Below are positions 8,530 to 18,450 of a stretch of DNA of 64,000 nucleotides, one piece after another. This DNA comes from Anaerotignum sp. MB30-C6 (GTDB taxonomy: Bacteria; Bacillota; Clostridia; Lachnospirales; Anaerotignaceae). The stretch covers positions 2,666,001 to 2,730,000 of the forward strand of contig NZ_CP133078.1 of NCBI RefSeq assembly GCF_030908465.1, given 5' to 3'. Within the stretch, counting starts at the first letter, position 1; every line of letters begins with the position of its first letter. Under the pieces are notes generated by a model. The model did not search any database. It was not told the DNA's origin and was given only the letters and a program-made list of their open reading frames with translations. A program made the position numbers and the translations under genes.

Positions 8530-9465
8530 TCAAAGGTCTTTAACCACGGTTTCCTCTGGTGCCTGTACAATGACTGCTTCTTCCGCTGTCTGCATTTGCA
8601 CATAGTTAATTAATACAATTGATCCCATAACAAGGATAATTCCAATTCCACCTCGTAGGCTGATTTTTTCATGAAAGAGTAATATACCTAAGAGAATTGC
8701 CTCAATGGGTTCAAATACACTGACAATTGCCGCTTTGGCCGAGCCAATTATCTTTACTCCGAAGGAAAGGGCAATGGCTCCCACCGCCGTAGTAAAGACA
8801 GCCATGGCGATAATCCCCGCCCAACAGGGCAAAGGCATATCCACCCGTAACTCCCCCCTTGCCAAGCAAAAAAGAAAATAAGAAATACCCGCAAACAGGG
8901 AAGAATATGCACCCACCACAACACTGTCAAGTTCTGTTACATTCCGCTTTCCCAAACACAGAATATATGCTGTGTTGCTGACAGCCGCCACAACGGAAAA
9001 AAAGATTCCGATAAAACTCATCCTAATATCATCCAAGGTTACAGTCATAAGAATCCCGATAAACGCCGCCACCAAAGACAGTAATTGTATCTTTGAAATG
9101 GCTTCCTTGAAAAACATCACACTCAGTATATTCACAATAAAAGGATAGGTATAAAAAATCATAATATGTATTGAAATTGGCACATACTTCAAGGCACTAA
9201 AATAACACTGGGTTGTCAAAAAATGGGCTAAACCTCCCACCACAACCATCATCAACATCTGGTCCTTTCGCAGGCGAAGATTCAAGTCCTTACGGAACAA
9301 AAGAATATAGCCCCACACCAGTGCTGTGGCAATGATAAACCTCCAAAGTAATACATTGCCCACCGTAACATCATAGCGATACACAAATTTTGCAATAGGA
9401 GAAGCGGCTCCAAAGCATGCCGCTGCCAACAATGTAATCAAAATGCCCTTCGTCTGCGTCTTCAA
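8530..9465 (-). CDS. EamA/DMT-family transporter
   Basis: A 311-residue transporter with two EamA repeats and about ten membrane helices, from GILITLLAAACFGAASPIAK to IIGSAKAAIVSVFEPIEAIL near the end. It is last in the fhs-folD-rimO-pgsA operon, starting 6 bases after the pgsA stop. The start codon appears to be TTG at 9465, with AAAGG upstream. The substrate is not predictable. It ends in a glutamate-rich tail. Confidence 0.87.
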   Translation of the reverse strand: MKTQTKGILITLLAAACFGAASPIAKFVYRYDVTVGNVLLWRFIIATALVWGYILLFRKDLNLRLRKDQMLMMVVVGGLAHFLTTQCYFSALKYVPISIHIMIFYTYPFIVNILSVMFFKEAISKIQLLSLVAAFIGILMTVTLDDIRMSFIGIFFSVVAAVSNTAYILCLGKRNVTELDSVVVGAYSSLFAGISYFLFCLARGELRVDMPLPCWAGIIAMAVFTTAVGAIALSFGVKIIGSAKAAIVSVFEPIEAILLGILLFHEKISLRGGIGIILVMGSIVLINYVQMQTAEEAVIVQAPEETVVKDL

Positions 9466-9471
9466 TTTTCA

Positions 9472-10011
9472 TCAGCCTTTCAGAACCTGTTTGTTCTTTA
9501 CAATATAATCCACTCCGGAAAGAACTGTAAAGAACACCGCCAAAGCCACCAGTATCATTTCCACTGCTCCCATAAATGCAAAGGGCAGTCCCAAAAGCAC
9601 TACAATTATCATAACCATTTGAATTGTGGTTTTCACTTTACCCCACCAACTTGCCGCCATAACAATATTCGCCTCCATGGCTAGGGTACGGAAGCCTGTA
9701 ATGGCAAACTCACGAGCTAAAATGATGATTACAACCCAACTTGGCAAGTCCCCCAGCTCCACCATGGCAACAAGGGCAGCCATAACCAAAAGTTTATCTG
9801 CCAAAGGGTCCATAAACTTTCCGAAATTACTTACCAAATTCCACTTTCTAGCTAGGTATCCATCTAAAAAATCAGTCAAAGATGCAATAACAAAAATAAC
9901 AACGGCAATATAACGATTCATGGGCGAAGGGGTCAAAAATAACACCAACAGGAAAATAGGTATTAAAATCACCCGTAAAATTGTAAGCTTATTCGGCAGG
10001 TTCATCTGCAT
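9472..10011 (-). CDS. pgsA: CDP-diacylglycerol--glycerol-3-phosphate 3-phosphatidyltransferase
   Basis: A 179-residue integral membrane enzyme of the CDP-alcohol phosphotransferase family that makes phosphatidylglycerophosphate, the committed step of anionic phospholipid synthesis. The signature is visible as DFLDGYLARKW then GKFMDPLADK, the DG-AR-G-D-D pattern. Several hydrophobic helices follow. It overlaps the end of rimO by 23 bases, and GGGAG supports the ATG at 10011. Confidence 0.95.
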   Translation of the reverse strand: MQMNLPNKLTILRVILIPIFLLVLFLTPSPMNRYIAVVIFVIASLTDFLDGYLARKWNLVSNFGKFMDPLADKLLVMAALVAMVELGDLPSWVVIIILAREFAITGFRTLAMEANIVMAASWWGKVKTTIQMVMIIVVLLGLPFAFMGAVEMILVALAVFFTVLSGVDYIVKNKQVLKG

Positions 10012-11347
10012 AAATTACATCTCCCATCAAATCATAATCTCCGGCTTCTCTAATTTTCACCGTTACGAAATCTCCGGAATAAATTTCTTCTTCTGCATTC
10101 AAGAATACCAACCCATCAATGTCAGGGGCATCCCTACGGGTACGACCGCAGTAAACGCTTTCTTCGGGCAGCTTGCCTTCCACCAAAACCTGAACCACCT
10201 TGCCTACCTCTTTTTCACAAAGGGCAGCAGCGATATTTTTTTGAATATCCATAATGGTGTCTCGTCTGGCCTCTTTCAGTTCGTCTTCGATTTGATTTTC
10301 CATCTTACCCGCAGGTGTGCCCTCTTCCTGAGAGTAGGAAAATACGCCCAAACGGTCAAATTTCATTTCTTCAACAAAGGAAACTAGGTCTTGGAATTCT
10401 TCTTCTGTTTCCCCTGGGAACCCTACAATCAACGTAGTTCGAATGGCAATATCAGGCATTGCCTGTCTTAGGGCTGCCACTTTTTCTTTGATTAAAGCTT
10501 GACTGCTTTTTCTTCCCATACGTTTTAAAACAGCATCATTACCATGCTGGATGGGCATATCAATATAATGACAAATTTTTTCATTTTTTGCCATTACATC
10601 AATGGTTTCCTGAGTCAAAGTCTCTGGATAACAGTATAAAAGTCGAATCCATTCAATGCCATTAATCTTGGCTAATTCCTCAAGCAAAACGTGTAGTTTA
10701 GACTCGCCGTATAAATCTCTGCCATAAATGGAAGTATCTTGGGCTACCACAACCAATTCCTTTACGCCATTCTGGGCTAAGACAGCTGCCTCATCCATCA
10801 GGCTTTCCAAGGCACGACTTCTATGTTTTCCACGTAGTTTAGGTATAACACAATAGGTGCAATGGTTATCACAACCTTCGGAAATTTTCAAATATGCAAA
10901 ATAAGGGGCTGTAGAAAGGACCCGTAATTTTCCATTGGCATCTTCCATAGGGCGGTCAATGTCTTCCAAATATCTTTCCCCAGTTTTTCCAGCCAAAATT
11001 TCTGAGGCAACCTCAGCCACAGATTCATAAGCCGCAGTACCAATGATTGCATCCACCTCAGGCAACTCATTGAAAAAGTCTTCCTCATAACGCTGCCCTA
11101 AACAGCCCGCCACGATTAAGCCCTTACAATTGCCAGTTTTCTTATATTCTGCCATTTCCAAAATGGTTTCAATACTCTCTTCCAAGGCATCTTTAATAAA
11201 ACAACAAGTATTTACAACGATGATATCCGCCTGTCCTTCATCGGCAATGACTTGAAAGCCCTTTTGCGCCAATATCCCCAGCATAACTTCGCTGTCCACT
11301 CTGTTTTTATCGCACCCCAAAGAGGTGAATGCTACGGTTCCTTTCAT
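9989..11347 (-). CDS. rimO: Ribosomal protein S12 methylthiotransferase RimO
   Basis: A 452-residue radical SAM methylthiotransferase that modifies an aspartate of ribosomal protein S12. The N-terminal domain carries the three cysteines of the auxiliary cluster (SLGCDKN, VNTCC, AGCLGQRY). The radical SAM motif is CDNHCTYC near residue 155, and a TRAM domain closes the protein. SLGCDKNRVDSE is the RimO form that separates it from MiaB. It starts 16 bases after folD. Confidence 0.95.
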   Translation of the reverse strand: MKGTVAFTSLGCDKNRVDSEVMLGILAQKGFQVIADEGQADIIVVNTCCFIKDALEESIETILEMAEYKKTGNCKGLIVAGCLGQRYEEDFFNELPEVDAIIGTAAYESVAEVASEILAGKTGERYLEDIDRPMEDANGKLRVLSTAPYFAYLKISEGCDNHCTYCVIPKLRGKHRSRALESLMDEAAVLAQNGVKELVVVAQDTSIYGRDLYGESKLHVLLEELAKINGIEWIRLLYCYPETLTQETIDVMAKNEKICHYIDMPIQHGNDAVLKRMGRKSSQALIKEKVAALRQAMPDIAIRTTLIVGFPGETEEEFQDLVSFVEEMKFDRLGVFSYSQEEGTPAGKMENQIEDELKEARRDTIMDIQKNIAAALCEKEVGKVVQVLVEGKLPEESVYCGRTRRDAPDIDGLVFLNAEEEIYSGDFVTVKIREAGDYDLMGDVIYADEPAE

Positions 11348-11362
11348 ATTTGCCTCCTAAGT

Positions 11363-12220
11363 TTATATCAGATTATTTTGCATTTTCGCAGCGACCAGAC
11401 AATTTTTCATAAGCATTGCAATGGTCATAGGTCCTACGCCTCCGGGCACAGGTGTGATTGCCCCTGCAACATCTTTTACATTTTCAAAATCCACATCGCC
11501 GCAAAGCTTTCCAGCTTCGTTACGGTTCATGCCTACGTCAATGATAACGGCACCTGCCTTTACCATATCTGCCGTAACGGTGTTTACCTTACCCGTTGCA
11601 CTAACGATAATATCCGCTCCCCGGCAAATCTCCACCAAATTTCTAGTCTTAGAATGGCAAATGGTAACCGTTCCGTTTTCCTTCATCAATAGCATAGCCA
11701 CAGGTTTTCCTACAATATTACTTCTTCCAATAATCACACAATTCTGTCCTTGGATAGTATGACCGCTACGCTTAATCAGCTCAATAATGCCCGCAGGAGT
11801 ACATGGCAAAAAACCTTTTCCACCTGTATGCAATAACCCAACGTTAATGGGATGAAAGCAGTCTACATCCTTTTTGGCATCAATGGCTAGAATTACTTTG
11901 TCTTCGTCAATTTGCTTGGGTAATGGCATCTGTACCAAAATGCCATTCACTGTTTCATCGGCATTTAACTTAGCCACAAGCTGAAGCAGTTCTTCCTCTG
12001 TTGCCTCCTCTGCTAATTCATAGGATACAGAGCGAATACCAACGGCTTCACATGCCTTCTTTTTATTATTTACATAAACCTGAGAAGCAGAATCATTTCC
12101 AACCAAAACGACAGCAAGGCATGGGGTTACCCCCTGTGCTTTAATCTCTGCCGCTTCTACTGCCGCCTCTTGTTTAATTTGTCCCGAAATCAATTTTCCG
12201 TCAATCAATTGTGCTGTCAT
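11363..12220 (-). CDS. folD: Bifunctional methylenetetrahydrofolate dehydrogenase/cyclohydrolase
   Basis: A 285-residue FolD interconverting methylene-, methenyl- and formyl-tetrahydrofolate with NADP. Visible motifs are the YVNNKKK active-site lysine region, the nucleotide-binding GRSNIVGKP and the C-terminal PVPGGVGPMT. It lies 17 bases downstream of fhs, the next enzyme of the same pathway, and shares its ZTP riboswitch. Confidence 0.97.
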   Translation of the reverse strand: MTAQLIDGKLISGQIKQEAAVEAAEIKAQGVTPCLAVVLVGNDSASQVYVNNKKKACEAVGIRSVSYELAEEATEEELLQLVAKLNADETVNGILVQMPLPKQIDEDKVILAIDAKKDVDCFHPINVGLLHTGGKGFLPCTPAGIIELIKRSGHTIQGQNCVIIGRSNIVGKPVAMLLMKENGTVTICHSKTRNLVEICRGADIIVSATGKVNTVTADMVKAGAVIIDVGMNRNEAGKLCGDVDFENVKDVAGAITPVPGGVGPMTIAMLMKNCLVAAKMQNNLI

Positions 12221-12237
12221 ATTTTCTACTCCACTCC

Positions 12238-13908
12238 TTAGAATAATCCAACGATGTTGCCGTCGTCATCAATATCAATATTCAAAGCCGCAGGCTTCTT
12301 AGGCAAACCAGGCATTGTCATAACATCGCCAAGCAATACAACAATAAAGCCTGCTCCTGCGGAAATACGCAATTCTTTTACAGTTACTTCAAAGCCTTCA
12401 GGGCGACCCAAAACCTTAGGATCGTCGGAAAGGGAGTACTGTGTTTTTGCGATGCAAACAGGGAAATGGCCAAATCCTAACTGCTCAATCTGGGCTAATG
12501 TCTTCCTAGCCGCCGCAGAGAAGTTTACCGTACCCGCCCCGTAAATTTCTTTACATACACAGTTTACTTTTTCTTCAATTGTTAAATCATCCGCATATAA
12601 AGTATGGAAGTTATTCTCCTTTGTTTCCAAAGTTTCCATCACTTTTTCCGCCAATTCACAGCCACCTTCACCACCTGCAGCCCATACCCTTGCGATAGCA
12701 AAGGTTGCACCCATTGCTTCACAACGCTCTTTTACAAAAGCAACTTCTGCCTCTGTATCTGCAACAAAGTGATTCAATGTTACAACAACAGGAACGCCGT
12801 ATTTCTGTATATTTTCAATGTGTTTTTCCAAATTCACAAAACCTTTTTCTAAAGCTTCTAAATTTTCATTACTCAAGTCAGCCTTAGCAACACCACCATT
12901 ATATTTCATTGCACGGATTGTTGCAACCAAAACAACAGCGTCCGGCTGAATTCCCGCCTTACGACATTTGATATCAAAAAACTTCTCCGCTCCCAGATCA
13001 GCACCGAATCCAGCCTCGGTTACCACATAATCCGCCATCTTCATGGCAAACTTTGTAGCACGTACGCTATTGCAACCATGGGCAATATTTGCAAAAGGTC
13101 CACCGTGGATAATTGCAGGGGTATGCTCTAAAGTCTGAACTAAATTAGGCTGAAGTGCATCCTTTAATAATACAGCCATAGCTCCATCGGCACCTACTTC
13201 TTTTGCCGTTACTGGTTCATCATCGTAAGTATAGCCAATAATGATTTGGCCTAACATTTCTTTTAAGTGTTTCATATCATTTGCCAAACAAAAGATTGCC
13301 ATGATTTCCGAAGCAACAGTAATTTGGAACCCGTCTTCTCTGGGCGTGCCATTTACCTTGCCACCCAAACCGGAAATTACATTTCTAAGTTGTCTGTCAT
13401 TCAAGTCAACGACTCTTTTCCAAGCTATTTTTCTGGGGTCAATATTCAACTCATTGCCCTGTTGAATATGATTATCTACCATAGATGCCAAAAGGTTATT
13501 TGCCGTTGTAATGGCATGTAGGTCCCCCGTAAAATGCAGGTTGATGTCTTCCATTGGTACAACCTGAGCATAACCACCACCAGCAGCACCGCCCTTTACA
13601 CCCATACAAGGCCCCAAAGATGGTTCTCTTAAACAAGTAATGGCGTTTTTCCCTAATTTCTGCAATGCCTGAGTCAAGCCAATGGTTACAGTGGTCTTCC
13701 CCTCCCCTGCAGGGGTAGGGTTTACTGCTGTTACCAAAATCAACTTCGCATCGGGGTTGTTTTTAATCTGATCGTAGTACTTGTCACTAATCTTCGCTTT
13801 GTACTTACCATAGCATTCCACAAATTCCTCGGGGATACCTGCTTTTGCTGCAATAGCTGTGATTGGTTCCATTGTACATTCCTGTGCGATCTGTAAATCT
13901 GTTTTCAT
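12238..13908 (-). CDS. fhs: Formate--tetrahydrofolate ligase
   Basis: A 556-residue ligase that activates formate to 10-formyltetrahydrofolate using ATP. The nucleotide loop [14 protein letters not shown] lies near residue 65, and [20 protein letters not shown] is a family hallmark. The ATG at 13908 with GGAGAGGAG upstream is chosen over a longer open frame from 13965, because the extra codons lie inside the riboswitch expression platform. ZTP signals low 10-formyl-THF, which fits control of this gene. Confidence 0.97.
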   Translation of the reverse strand: MKTDLQIAQECTMEPITAIAAKAGIPEEFVECYGKYKAKISDKYYDQIKNNPDAKLILVTAVNPTPAGEGKTTVTIGLTQALQKLGKNAITCLREPSLGPCMGVKGGAAGGGYAQVVPMEDINLHFTGDLHAITTANNLLASMVDNHIQQGNELNIDPRKIAWKRVVDLNDRQLRNVISGLGGKVNGTPREDGFQITVASEIMAIFCLANDMKHLKEMLGQIIIGYTYDDEPVTAKEVGADGAMAVLLKDALQPNLVQTLEHTPAIIHGGPFANIAHGCNSVRATKFAMKMADYVVTEAGFGADLGAEKFFDIKCRKAGIQPDAVVLVATIRAMKYNGGVAKADLSNENLEALEKGFVNLEKHIENIQKYGVPVVVTLNHFVADTEAEVAFVKERCEAMGATFAIARVWAAGGEGGCELAEKVMETLETKENNFHTLYADDLTIEEKVNCVCKEIYGAGTVNFSAAARKTLAQIEQLGFGHFPVCIAKTQYSLSDDPKVLGRPEGFEVTVKELRISAGAGFIVVLLGDVMTMPGLPKKPAALNIDIDDDGNIVGLF

Positions 13909-13965
13909 GATTAACAAACTCCTCTCCGTATTTAAATTTGATTTCCCACGAGCTTTGAACTGCAA

Positions 13966-14014
13966 ATGAAAAATGCCAACAGTCCAAGCGTCATAGCCCA
14001 GACGGTCGGCATTT
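13966..14014 (-). terminator. Expression-platform terminator of the ZTP riboswitch
   Basis: On the minus strand AAATGCCGAC (14014-14005) can pair with GTTGGCATTT (13980-13971), followed by a T-rich run. The 5' arm overlaps the aptamer's conserved GCCGACCG element, so ligand binding and terminator formation exclude each other. Confidence 0.75.
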
Positions 14015-14066
14015 ACCAGTCATACTCCATGTGGTTCACTCCACTTCCGTCAGTCATATGACCTAT
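13988..14066 (-). ncRNA. ZTP riboswitch (pfl motif)
   Basis: The minus-strand RNA shows the pfl-motif elements in order: a 5' part with TGACTGACGGAAGTGG, ACCACATGGAGTATGAC, then the conserved GCCGACCGTCTGGGC. The class senses ZTP/ZMP and turns on one-carbon genes. Its location upstream of fhs-folD and the overlapping terminator support an ON switch by transcription antitermination. The family call rests on remembered consensus; a covariance-model score was not computed. Confidence 0.9.
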
Positions 14067-14072
14067 AAAAAG

Positions 14073-14101
14073 ATGGTACTATAGGCTAATATTTTTGTCA
14101 A
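14073..14101 (-). promoter_or_regulatory. Promoter of the fhs operon
   Basis: TTGACA at 14096-14101 with TACCAT at 14073-14078 (17-base spacer) just upstream of the riboswitch. A better -10 (TATAGT, 14078-14083) is only 12 bases from the -35, so the exact -10 is uncertain. Confidence 0.65.
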
Positions 14102-14216
14102 CAAACATTAAAAATTTTTATACTTGTGTTACTTTTGTTCAGGCAAAACCTCTTTTTTGGGGGAAAAGCATCTCCCATTACTGTGTAAAATCGATTACAT
14201 ATTTTTACAATTTTTT

Positions 14217-14245
14217 TTGCATTGTTAGATGGAGTAGATTATACT
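14217..14245 (+). promoter_or_regulatory. Strong plus-strand promoter of unassigned unit
   Basis: TTGCAT (14217-14222) and TATACT (14240-14245) are separated by 17 bases and preceded by a T-rich tract. It points away from fhs into a stretch with no recognised gene and would give a transcript of about 360 bases ending at the hairpin at 14560-14613. Confidence 0.6.
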
Positions 14246-14291
14246 AAAAATGAACATTCCCAAGTAACTGTTCTTTTGATACAAGCAGCTC

Positions 14292-14510
14292 ATGATGATA
14301 AAGGCAGGTATTTGGATTACTAGTAAAGGCGATGTTTCCCATGTACAGCTTGATGCATATTTTTGTATTATCCTATCTGTATTCGTATGTCCCATATATG
14401 TTCATATGCTTAAACAAATTAGAGATAATAAACCAGTGGCTAGTCATACATTGGTTTTATCCCTATTTGTTTTTCTATTTGTTTCATTGGTGGTTCGGAA
14501 TATGTACTGA
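14292..14510 (+). CDS. Possible small membrane protein (doubtful)
   Basis: A 72-codon frame whose product has two hydrophobic segments (YFCIILSVFVCPIYVHML and TLVLSLFVFLFVSLVV) separated by a charged loop KQIRDNKP. It lies between a good promoter and a terminator. Against it: no ribosome binding site precedes the two ATG codons, and I recognise no family. An overlapping frame from 14332 runs into antisense ftsK and is less likely. The unit could equally encode a small RNA. Confidence 0.3.
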   Translation: MMIKAGIWITSKGDVSHVQLDAYFCIILSVFVCPIYVHMLKQIRDNKPVASHTLVLSLFVFLFVSLVVRNMY

Positions 14511-14551
14511 CTTCTATAAAACAATGGCTTTACACAAAAATTATGGCGCTC

Positions 14552-14622
14552 TAAAACAAAAACCAATCAAGTGTTTGAGATGTTATCAAAACATAACCTC
14601 ACCTGATTGGTTTTTTATTTTG
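14552..14622. terminator. Bidirectional terminator between ftsK and the small plus-strand unit
   Basis: A long hairpin: AAACCAATCAAGTG (14560-14573) pairs with CACCTGATTGGTTT (14600-14613) with one mismatch, with an inner stem. Six T follow on the plus strand and a TTTTTGTTTT run follows on the minus strand, so it can serve both directions. Confidence 0.85.
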
Positions 14623-14655
14623 ATTGATTTTTTAAAAAGCTTGCAAAAAATCCTC

Positions 14656-17466
14656 TTAAATTTCCTCTTCCACAGGCTCTTTTATGGCTTCCCATTGAGC
14701 TCGGGTAATGAGTACCTTTCTTGGCTTGCTTCCCTCCTCGGGGCCAACAAAGTTTTTACCCTCCAATTCGTCCATAAGCCTTGCGGCACGGTTATACCCA
14801 ATTCTAAACTGTCTTTGTAGCATAGAAACAGATGCTTTTTCCTTCTCAATAATTAAGTCAACAGCGGGTTCGAAAAACTCGTCGCTCTCTTCCCCAGCGT
14901 CCATACCGCCTTTTGCAACCTTTGTAATTTGATCTATTGTCTCTTGGGTATAGCCAGGGCGTCCGCTTTTTCTAAGGAAGGAAACGATATCTTCCACTTC
15001 TTTATCTGTCACAAATGCACCCTGCATACGAGCCGGCTTACTTTGTCCCGCAGGATAGAATAACATATCCCCTTTACCTAACAGTTTTTCCGCACCAACC
15101 ATATCCAAAATCGTTCTAGAGTCAATACCCGAAGAAACGGCAAATGCCAAACGGGATGGAATATTCGCCTTGATTACCCCTGTAATAACGTCTACCGAAG
15201 GTCTTTGGGTTGCAATAATTAAATGCATTCCCGCTGCACGGGCCATCTGGGCCAACCGACAAATGGCATCCTCCACCTCACCCGGTGCTGCCATCATCAA
15301 GTCCGCCAACTCGTCAATTACAATCACAATATGGGACATCTTCCCTTTTTCATCACCGGCGTCCTCCTTCATTGCGTTAAAGCCTTTGATATCTCTTACG
15401 CCAGAAGCGGCAAAATCATTGTACCTTTCTAGCATCTCCCGAACTGCCCAATTTAAGGCAGCAGAAGCTTTTTTAGGGTCAGTAACAACGGGAATTAACA
15501 AGTGAGGAATACCATTATACACACTTAACTCTACCACTTTCGGGTCAACCAATAGTAGTTTTACTTCCTTGGGATCCGCTTTATACAAAATACTGGTGAT
15601 GAGGGTATTGATACAAACGCTCTTACCACTACCTGTAGCCCCTGCAATTAATAAGTGAGGCATCTTGGCAATATCCGTAACCACTGGGTTTCCCGCAATA
15701 TCTTCCCCCAAAGCAAAGGCCAATTTGGAAGCATGATTTTTGAAAGCATCGCTGTCCAAAACTGTTCTTAGGTAAACGGATTGGGTCTCTCGATTGGGCA
15801 CTTCAATGCCTACCGCCGCTTTACCGGGAATTGGTGCCTCAATTCTAATACCACTTGCCGCTAAGTTTAGCGCAATATCATCGGCTAGATTTACAATTTT
15901 GCTAACCTTAACCCCTTGGCTAGGGGATAATTCATAGCGGGTAACGGTTGGCCCTTTATTAATCTGAATCACCTTTGCATCTACACCAAAGCTTTTTAAA
16001 GTAGACTCCAGCTTCCTTGCATTGGCTAACATTTCCGCTTTTGTGTCCCCGCCACCTGTTTTAGGGTCTTCACCCAAAAGCTCAATGGGAGGAAATTCAT
16101 AGGGAATTTCTTCTTCTTCCATAGGAGCATCTGGAGTGGCTTCTTCTTGCTCTTCCTGTTCTTCTTCCTTTGTTTCCAGCGTTTCTTTCTTTGGTGCCTC
16201 GTCCGTAGTTCCTTGTTCTTCCACAGTATCTGTTCCTTGGTCATCTTCTTCTATAATTCCAATTGGAATATCTTCTTCATCAACCGGAGGTTGGTCTGTG
16301 ATAATAACCACTTCTTCCTCCGTTAAATCCTCCTCAACTTCCGTAACTTCCTTAAAAATATCCTCAATGAGCTGATCTGCATCCTCCAACACCTCTTTGG
16401 AATGAATCATTACAGGAACTTCCTCTACTACTCCCTCTACTGCTTCCTCTATGTTTTCAGGCAAGGTTTCAATTTCAAAATCCCCTGAAACCGTCTCCAA
16501 AAGAGTTTCTTGCGCCCCATATTCCTCCAAAGTAAAGTTATAAATGGGCGATGACACTTTTTTAAACTTTTTGGGACCCTTTTTACGAAAAACTGTCTCC
16601 TCTACCATGGGTTCTTCGCCTGGAAGGTCTTCTCTCTCATTCAACTCTATATTATAACTTGTTTTTTTCCTAGCCTTTTCACGACGCCGCTCCATTTTTG
16701 CAGCTTCTGCTAATTCCATTTGCCGTATTTGCTCTGCCTTGCTTTTAATTCTCTCGTTTCTCACCCTCTGCTTCGCCTTTCGGTGGTCAGAGTAATCACC
16801 GATGGCTTGAAAAAACGACTTCCCTGTGGCCATAATAATGGAAATGATTAAAAGGGCAATTAATACCAAAGTGCTACCAAGGGTATCCAAAGCATTATAT
16901 AATAAGCCCCCTAGTACCCCACCAAAAAAACCACCGTTTAGTAATGTCCCACTATCATAGTATACAGCCATCTTCTTGAAAAAACCTAAATTCGTTGTAA
17001 CATCAATGGGATTGATTAACTGCATTCCGGCAGAAATACAAAGCAAAAACAACAATCCACCCATAGCACGAACAATAGGCATTTTCCTTTCTTGGTTTGT
17101 CAGTAGCCATCCACAATAAGCAATAATTAAAACGGGTAATAATGCGCCTGCAAAACCAAACAGACCTTTAAAAAGGCTATTGAACATATGACCGATTATA
17201 CCCATTTTTTCTGTAATCAAACTGATTTCAGCCACCACAGAAACCAACATTATAATAATAAGAATAACCTCATCTAAAATACTATCCCCAAAGTGACTGC
17301 TTTGAGCTGTCACCTTCGTGGTTTCTTTATGGGACATTTGTTTTGGGCTAGATTTCCCCGTTCCACCTTTTTTTGCTGTACCTTTTTTTACGGCAGGAGA
17401 TTTTGTGGCAGGCTTGGATGTGCCCTTTTTGCCACTTTTTGTTGTTGTCTTTTTCTGTTCTGCCAA
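14656..17466 (-). CDS. ftsK: DNA translocase FtsK/SpoIIIE
   Basis: A protein of about 936 residues that pumps chromosomal DNA through the septum. After a Lys/Ser/Thr-rich start there are about four membrane helices (near residues 65-215), then a very acidic Glu/Val-rich linker (about 300-460). The motor domain has Walker A GATGSGKS near residue 610 and [13 protein letters not shown] as Walker B. The C-terminal gamma domain ([24 protein letters not shown]) recognises polarity sequences. The frame opens at a GTG at 17475, but GGGGTG is correctly spaced for the TTG at 17466. Confidence 0.95.
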   Translation of the reverse strand: MAEQKKTTTKSGKKGTSKPATKSPAVKKGTAKKGGTGKSSPKQMSHKETTKVTAQSSHFGDSILDEVILIIIMLVSVVAEISLITEKMGIIGHMFNSLFKGLFGFAGALLPVLIIAYCGWLLTNQERKMPIVRAMGGLLFLLCISAGMQLINPIDVTTNLGFFKKMAVYYDSGTLLNGGFFGGVLGGLLYNALDTLGSTLVLIALLIISIIMATGKSFFQAIGDYSDHRKAKQRVRNERIKSKAEQIRQMELAEAAKMERRREKARKKTSYNIELNEREDLPGEEPMVEETVFRKKGPKKFKKVSSPIYNFTLEEYGAQETLLETVSGDFEIETLPENIEEAVEGVVEEVPVMIHSKEVLEDADQLIEDIFKEVTEVEEDLTEEEVVIITDQPPVDEEDIPIGIIEEDDQGTDTVEEQGTTDEAPKKETLETKEEEQEEQEEATPDAPMEEEEIPYEFPPIELLGEDPKTGGGDTKAEMLANARKLESTLKSFGVDAKVIQINKGPTVTRYELSPSQGVKVSKIVNLADDIALNLAASGIRIEAPIPGKAAVGIEVPNRETQSVYLRTVLDSDAFKNHASKLAFALGEDIAGNPVVTDIAKMPHLLIAGATGSGKSVCINTLITSILYKADPKEVKLLLVDPKVVELSVYNGIPHLLIPVVTDPKKASAALNWAVREMLERYNDFAASGVRDIKGFNAMKEDAGDEKGKMSHIVIVIDELADLMMAAPGEVEDAICRLAQMARAAGMHLIIATQRPSVDVITGVIKANIPSRLAFAVSSGIDSRTILDMVGAEKLLGKGDMLFYPAGQSKPARMQGAFVTDKEVEDIVSFLRKSGRPGYTQETIDQITKVAKGGMDAGEESDEFFEPAVDLIIEKEKASVSMLQRQFRIGYNRAARLMDELEGKNFVGPEEGSKPRKVLITRAQWEAIKEPVEEEI

Positions 17467-17528
17467 ACTTCTCACCCCATCTATCTTTTGTTTCTAAAAA
17501 TCACTATCACTATTTGCATTAATATAAA

Positions 17529-17537
17529 ATTATACCA
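17529..17537 (-). promoter_or_regulatory. Extended -10 promoter of ftsK
   Basis: TATAAT at 17529-17534 on the minus strand is preceded by TGG (TG-n-TATAAT). No clear -35 is present. Confidence 0.5.
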
Positions 17538-17589
17538 TAAATATGAAATTTTCGCATCTTTTTTCGTTGGATCGGTTCCCTTGGATATA

Positions 17590-17618
17590 TTGCATCTATT
17601 CATGATGAACTGTATAAT
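17590..17618 (+). promoter_or_regulatory. Promoter of the DUF2148 gene
   Basis: TTGCAT (17590-17595), 17-base spacer, TATAAT (17613-17618), 44 bases before the ATG. Confidence 0.75.
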
Positions 17619-17661
17619 ATAAAGGGATACACGTTTACAATAGGATTAGGAGGAATTTAAG

Positions 17662-18249
17662 ATGAAGTACAGTGGAGAAAAGATTCAACTAAGAGCAATT
17701 GAAACAGTAGCTTCCCTCATGATTGCGGCAGCCAAAACTGCCCCCAAGGCTTGTGGCGTTGATAGTATGGAAACATTCATTATTGATGGTGCCGACAAAG
17801 ATGCCCTTGCTTCAGCAATGAGAAAAATCGGCGAGGAAACACGCCAACCATTTTATATTAGAGATGCAGATAACTTAGATTTATCTGCTTGCGTTGTTCT
17901 CTTCGGTGCACAAGATACCTACCGTGGCTTGCCACACTGTGGTTACTGTGGCGCTGGCAACTGCTTTGGCGCAAACAAAAGCGGTGCCCATTGTGCCTTT
18001 GCTGTAGGCGACTTAGGTATCGCCATGGGTTCTGCCGTTTCCGTAGCAGCAGCTCATCATATCGACAATCGTGTTATGTTTTCTGCAGGAAAAGCAGCAT
18101 TAACCTTAGGCCTTTTCTCTGAAAAAGTATTTTTAGCATACGCAATACCTCTTTCCGTATCTGAAAAAAGTCCTTTTTATGACCGTCCTGCAACACCCCC
18201 TGCATCTGCTGCCCCTGCACCCGCTGCACCAGCATGTAATGCAAAATAA
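17662..18249 (+). CDS. DUF2148 ferredoxin-like domain protein
   Basis: A 195-residue protein with the DUF2148 domain. The cysteine cluster CGYCGAGNC followed by GAHCAF (residues about 93-114) could bind an iron-sulfur cluster. The N-terminal half is alpha/beta and begins MKYSGEKIQLRAIETVASLM. The C-terminus ends in an Ala/Pro-rich low-complexity tail after residue 175. It is a single-gene unit with its own promoter, an AGGAGG site and a terminator. The function of the family is not established; a redox role is inferred from the cysteines. Confidence 0.85.
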   Translation: MKYSGEKIQLRAIETVASLMIAAAKTAPKACGVDSMETFIIDGADKDALASAMRKIGEETRQPFYIRDADNLDLSACVVLFGAQDTYRGLPHCGYCGAGNCFGANKSGAHCAFAVGDLGIAMGSAVSVAAAHHIDNRVMFSAGKAALTLGLFSEKVFLAYAIPLSVSEKSPFYDRPATPPASAAPAPAAPACNAK

Positions 18250-18304
18250 GAAACCCTTCCCCCATCTTTTGGAAGGAAATTAAATATTAGAATTATGAAA
18301 AGAA

Positions 18305-18366
18305 AAAAGCCCCTTACTTCTTACAGGTATCTCTTGTAAGTTACAGTAAACGGGCTTATTTTTTTA
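18305..18366. terminator. Bidirectional terminator
   Basis: AAGCCC (from 18307) pairs with GGGCTT (18352-18357), with an inner CTTACA/TGTAAG stem. Seven T follow on the plus strand and six on the minus strand. It closes the DUF2148 unit and the convergent GNAT unit. Confidence 0.8.
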
Positions 18367-18450
18367 GAATGATTCGTAAAGAATGATGGCACGAAAACGT
18401 ACTGCATTTACTGAAAAAGCATAAAATACTCCTTCAATAAGGCTGGTGTT

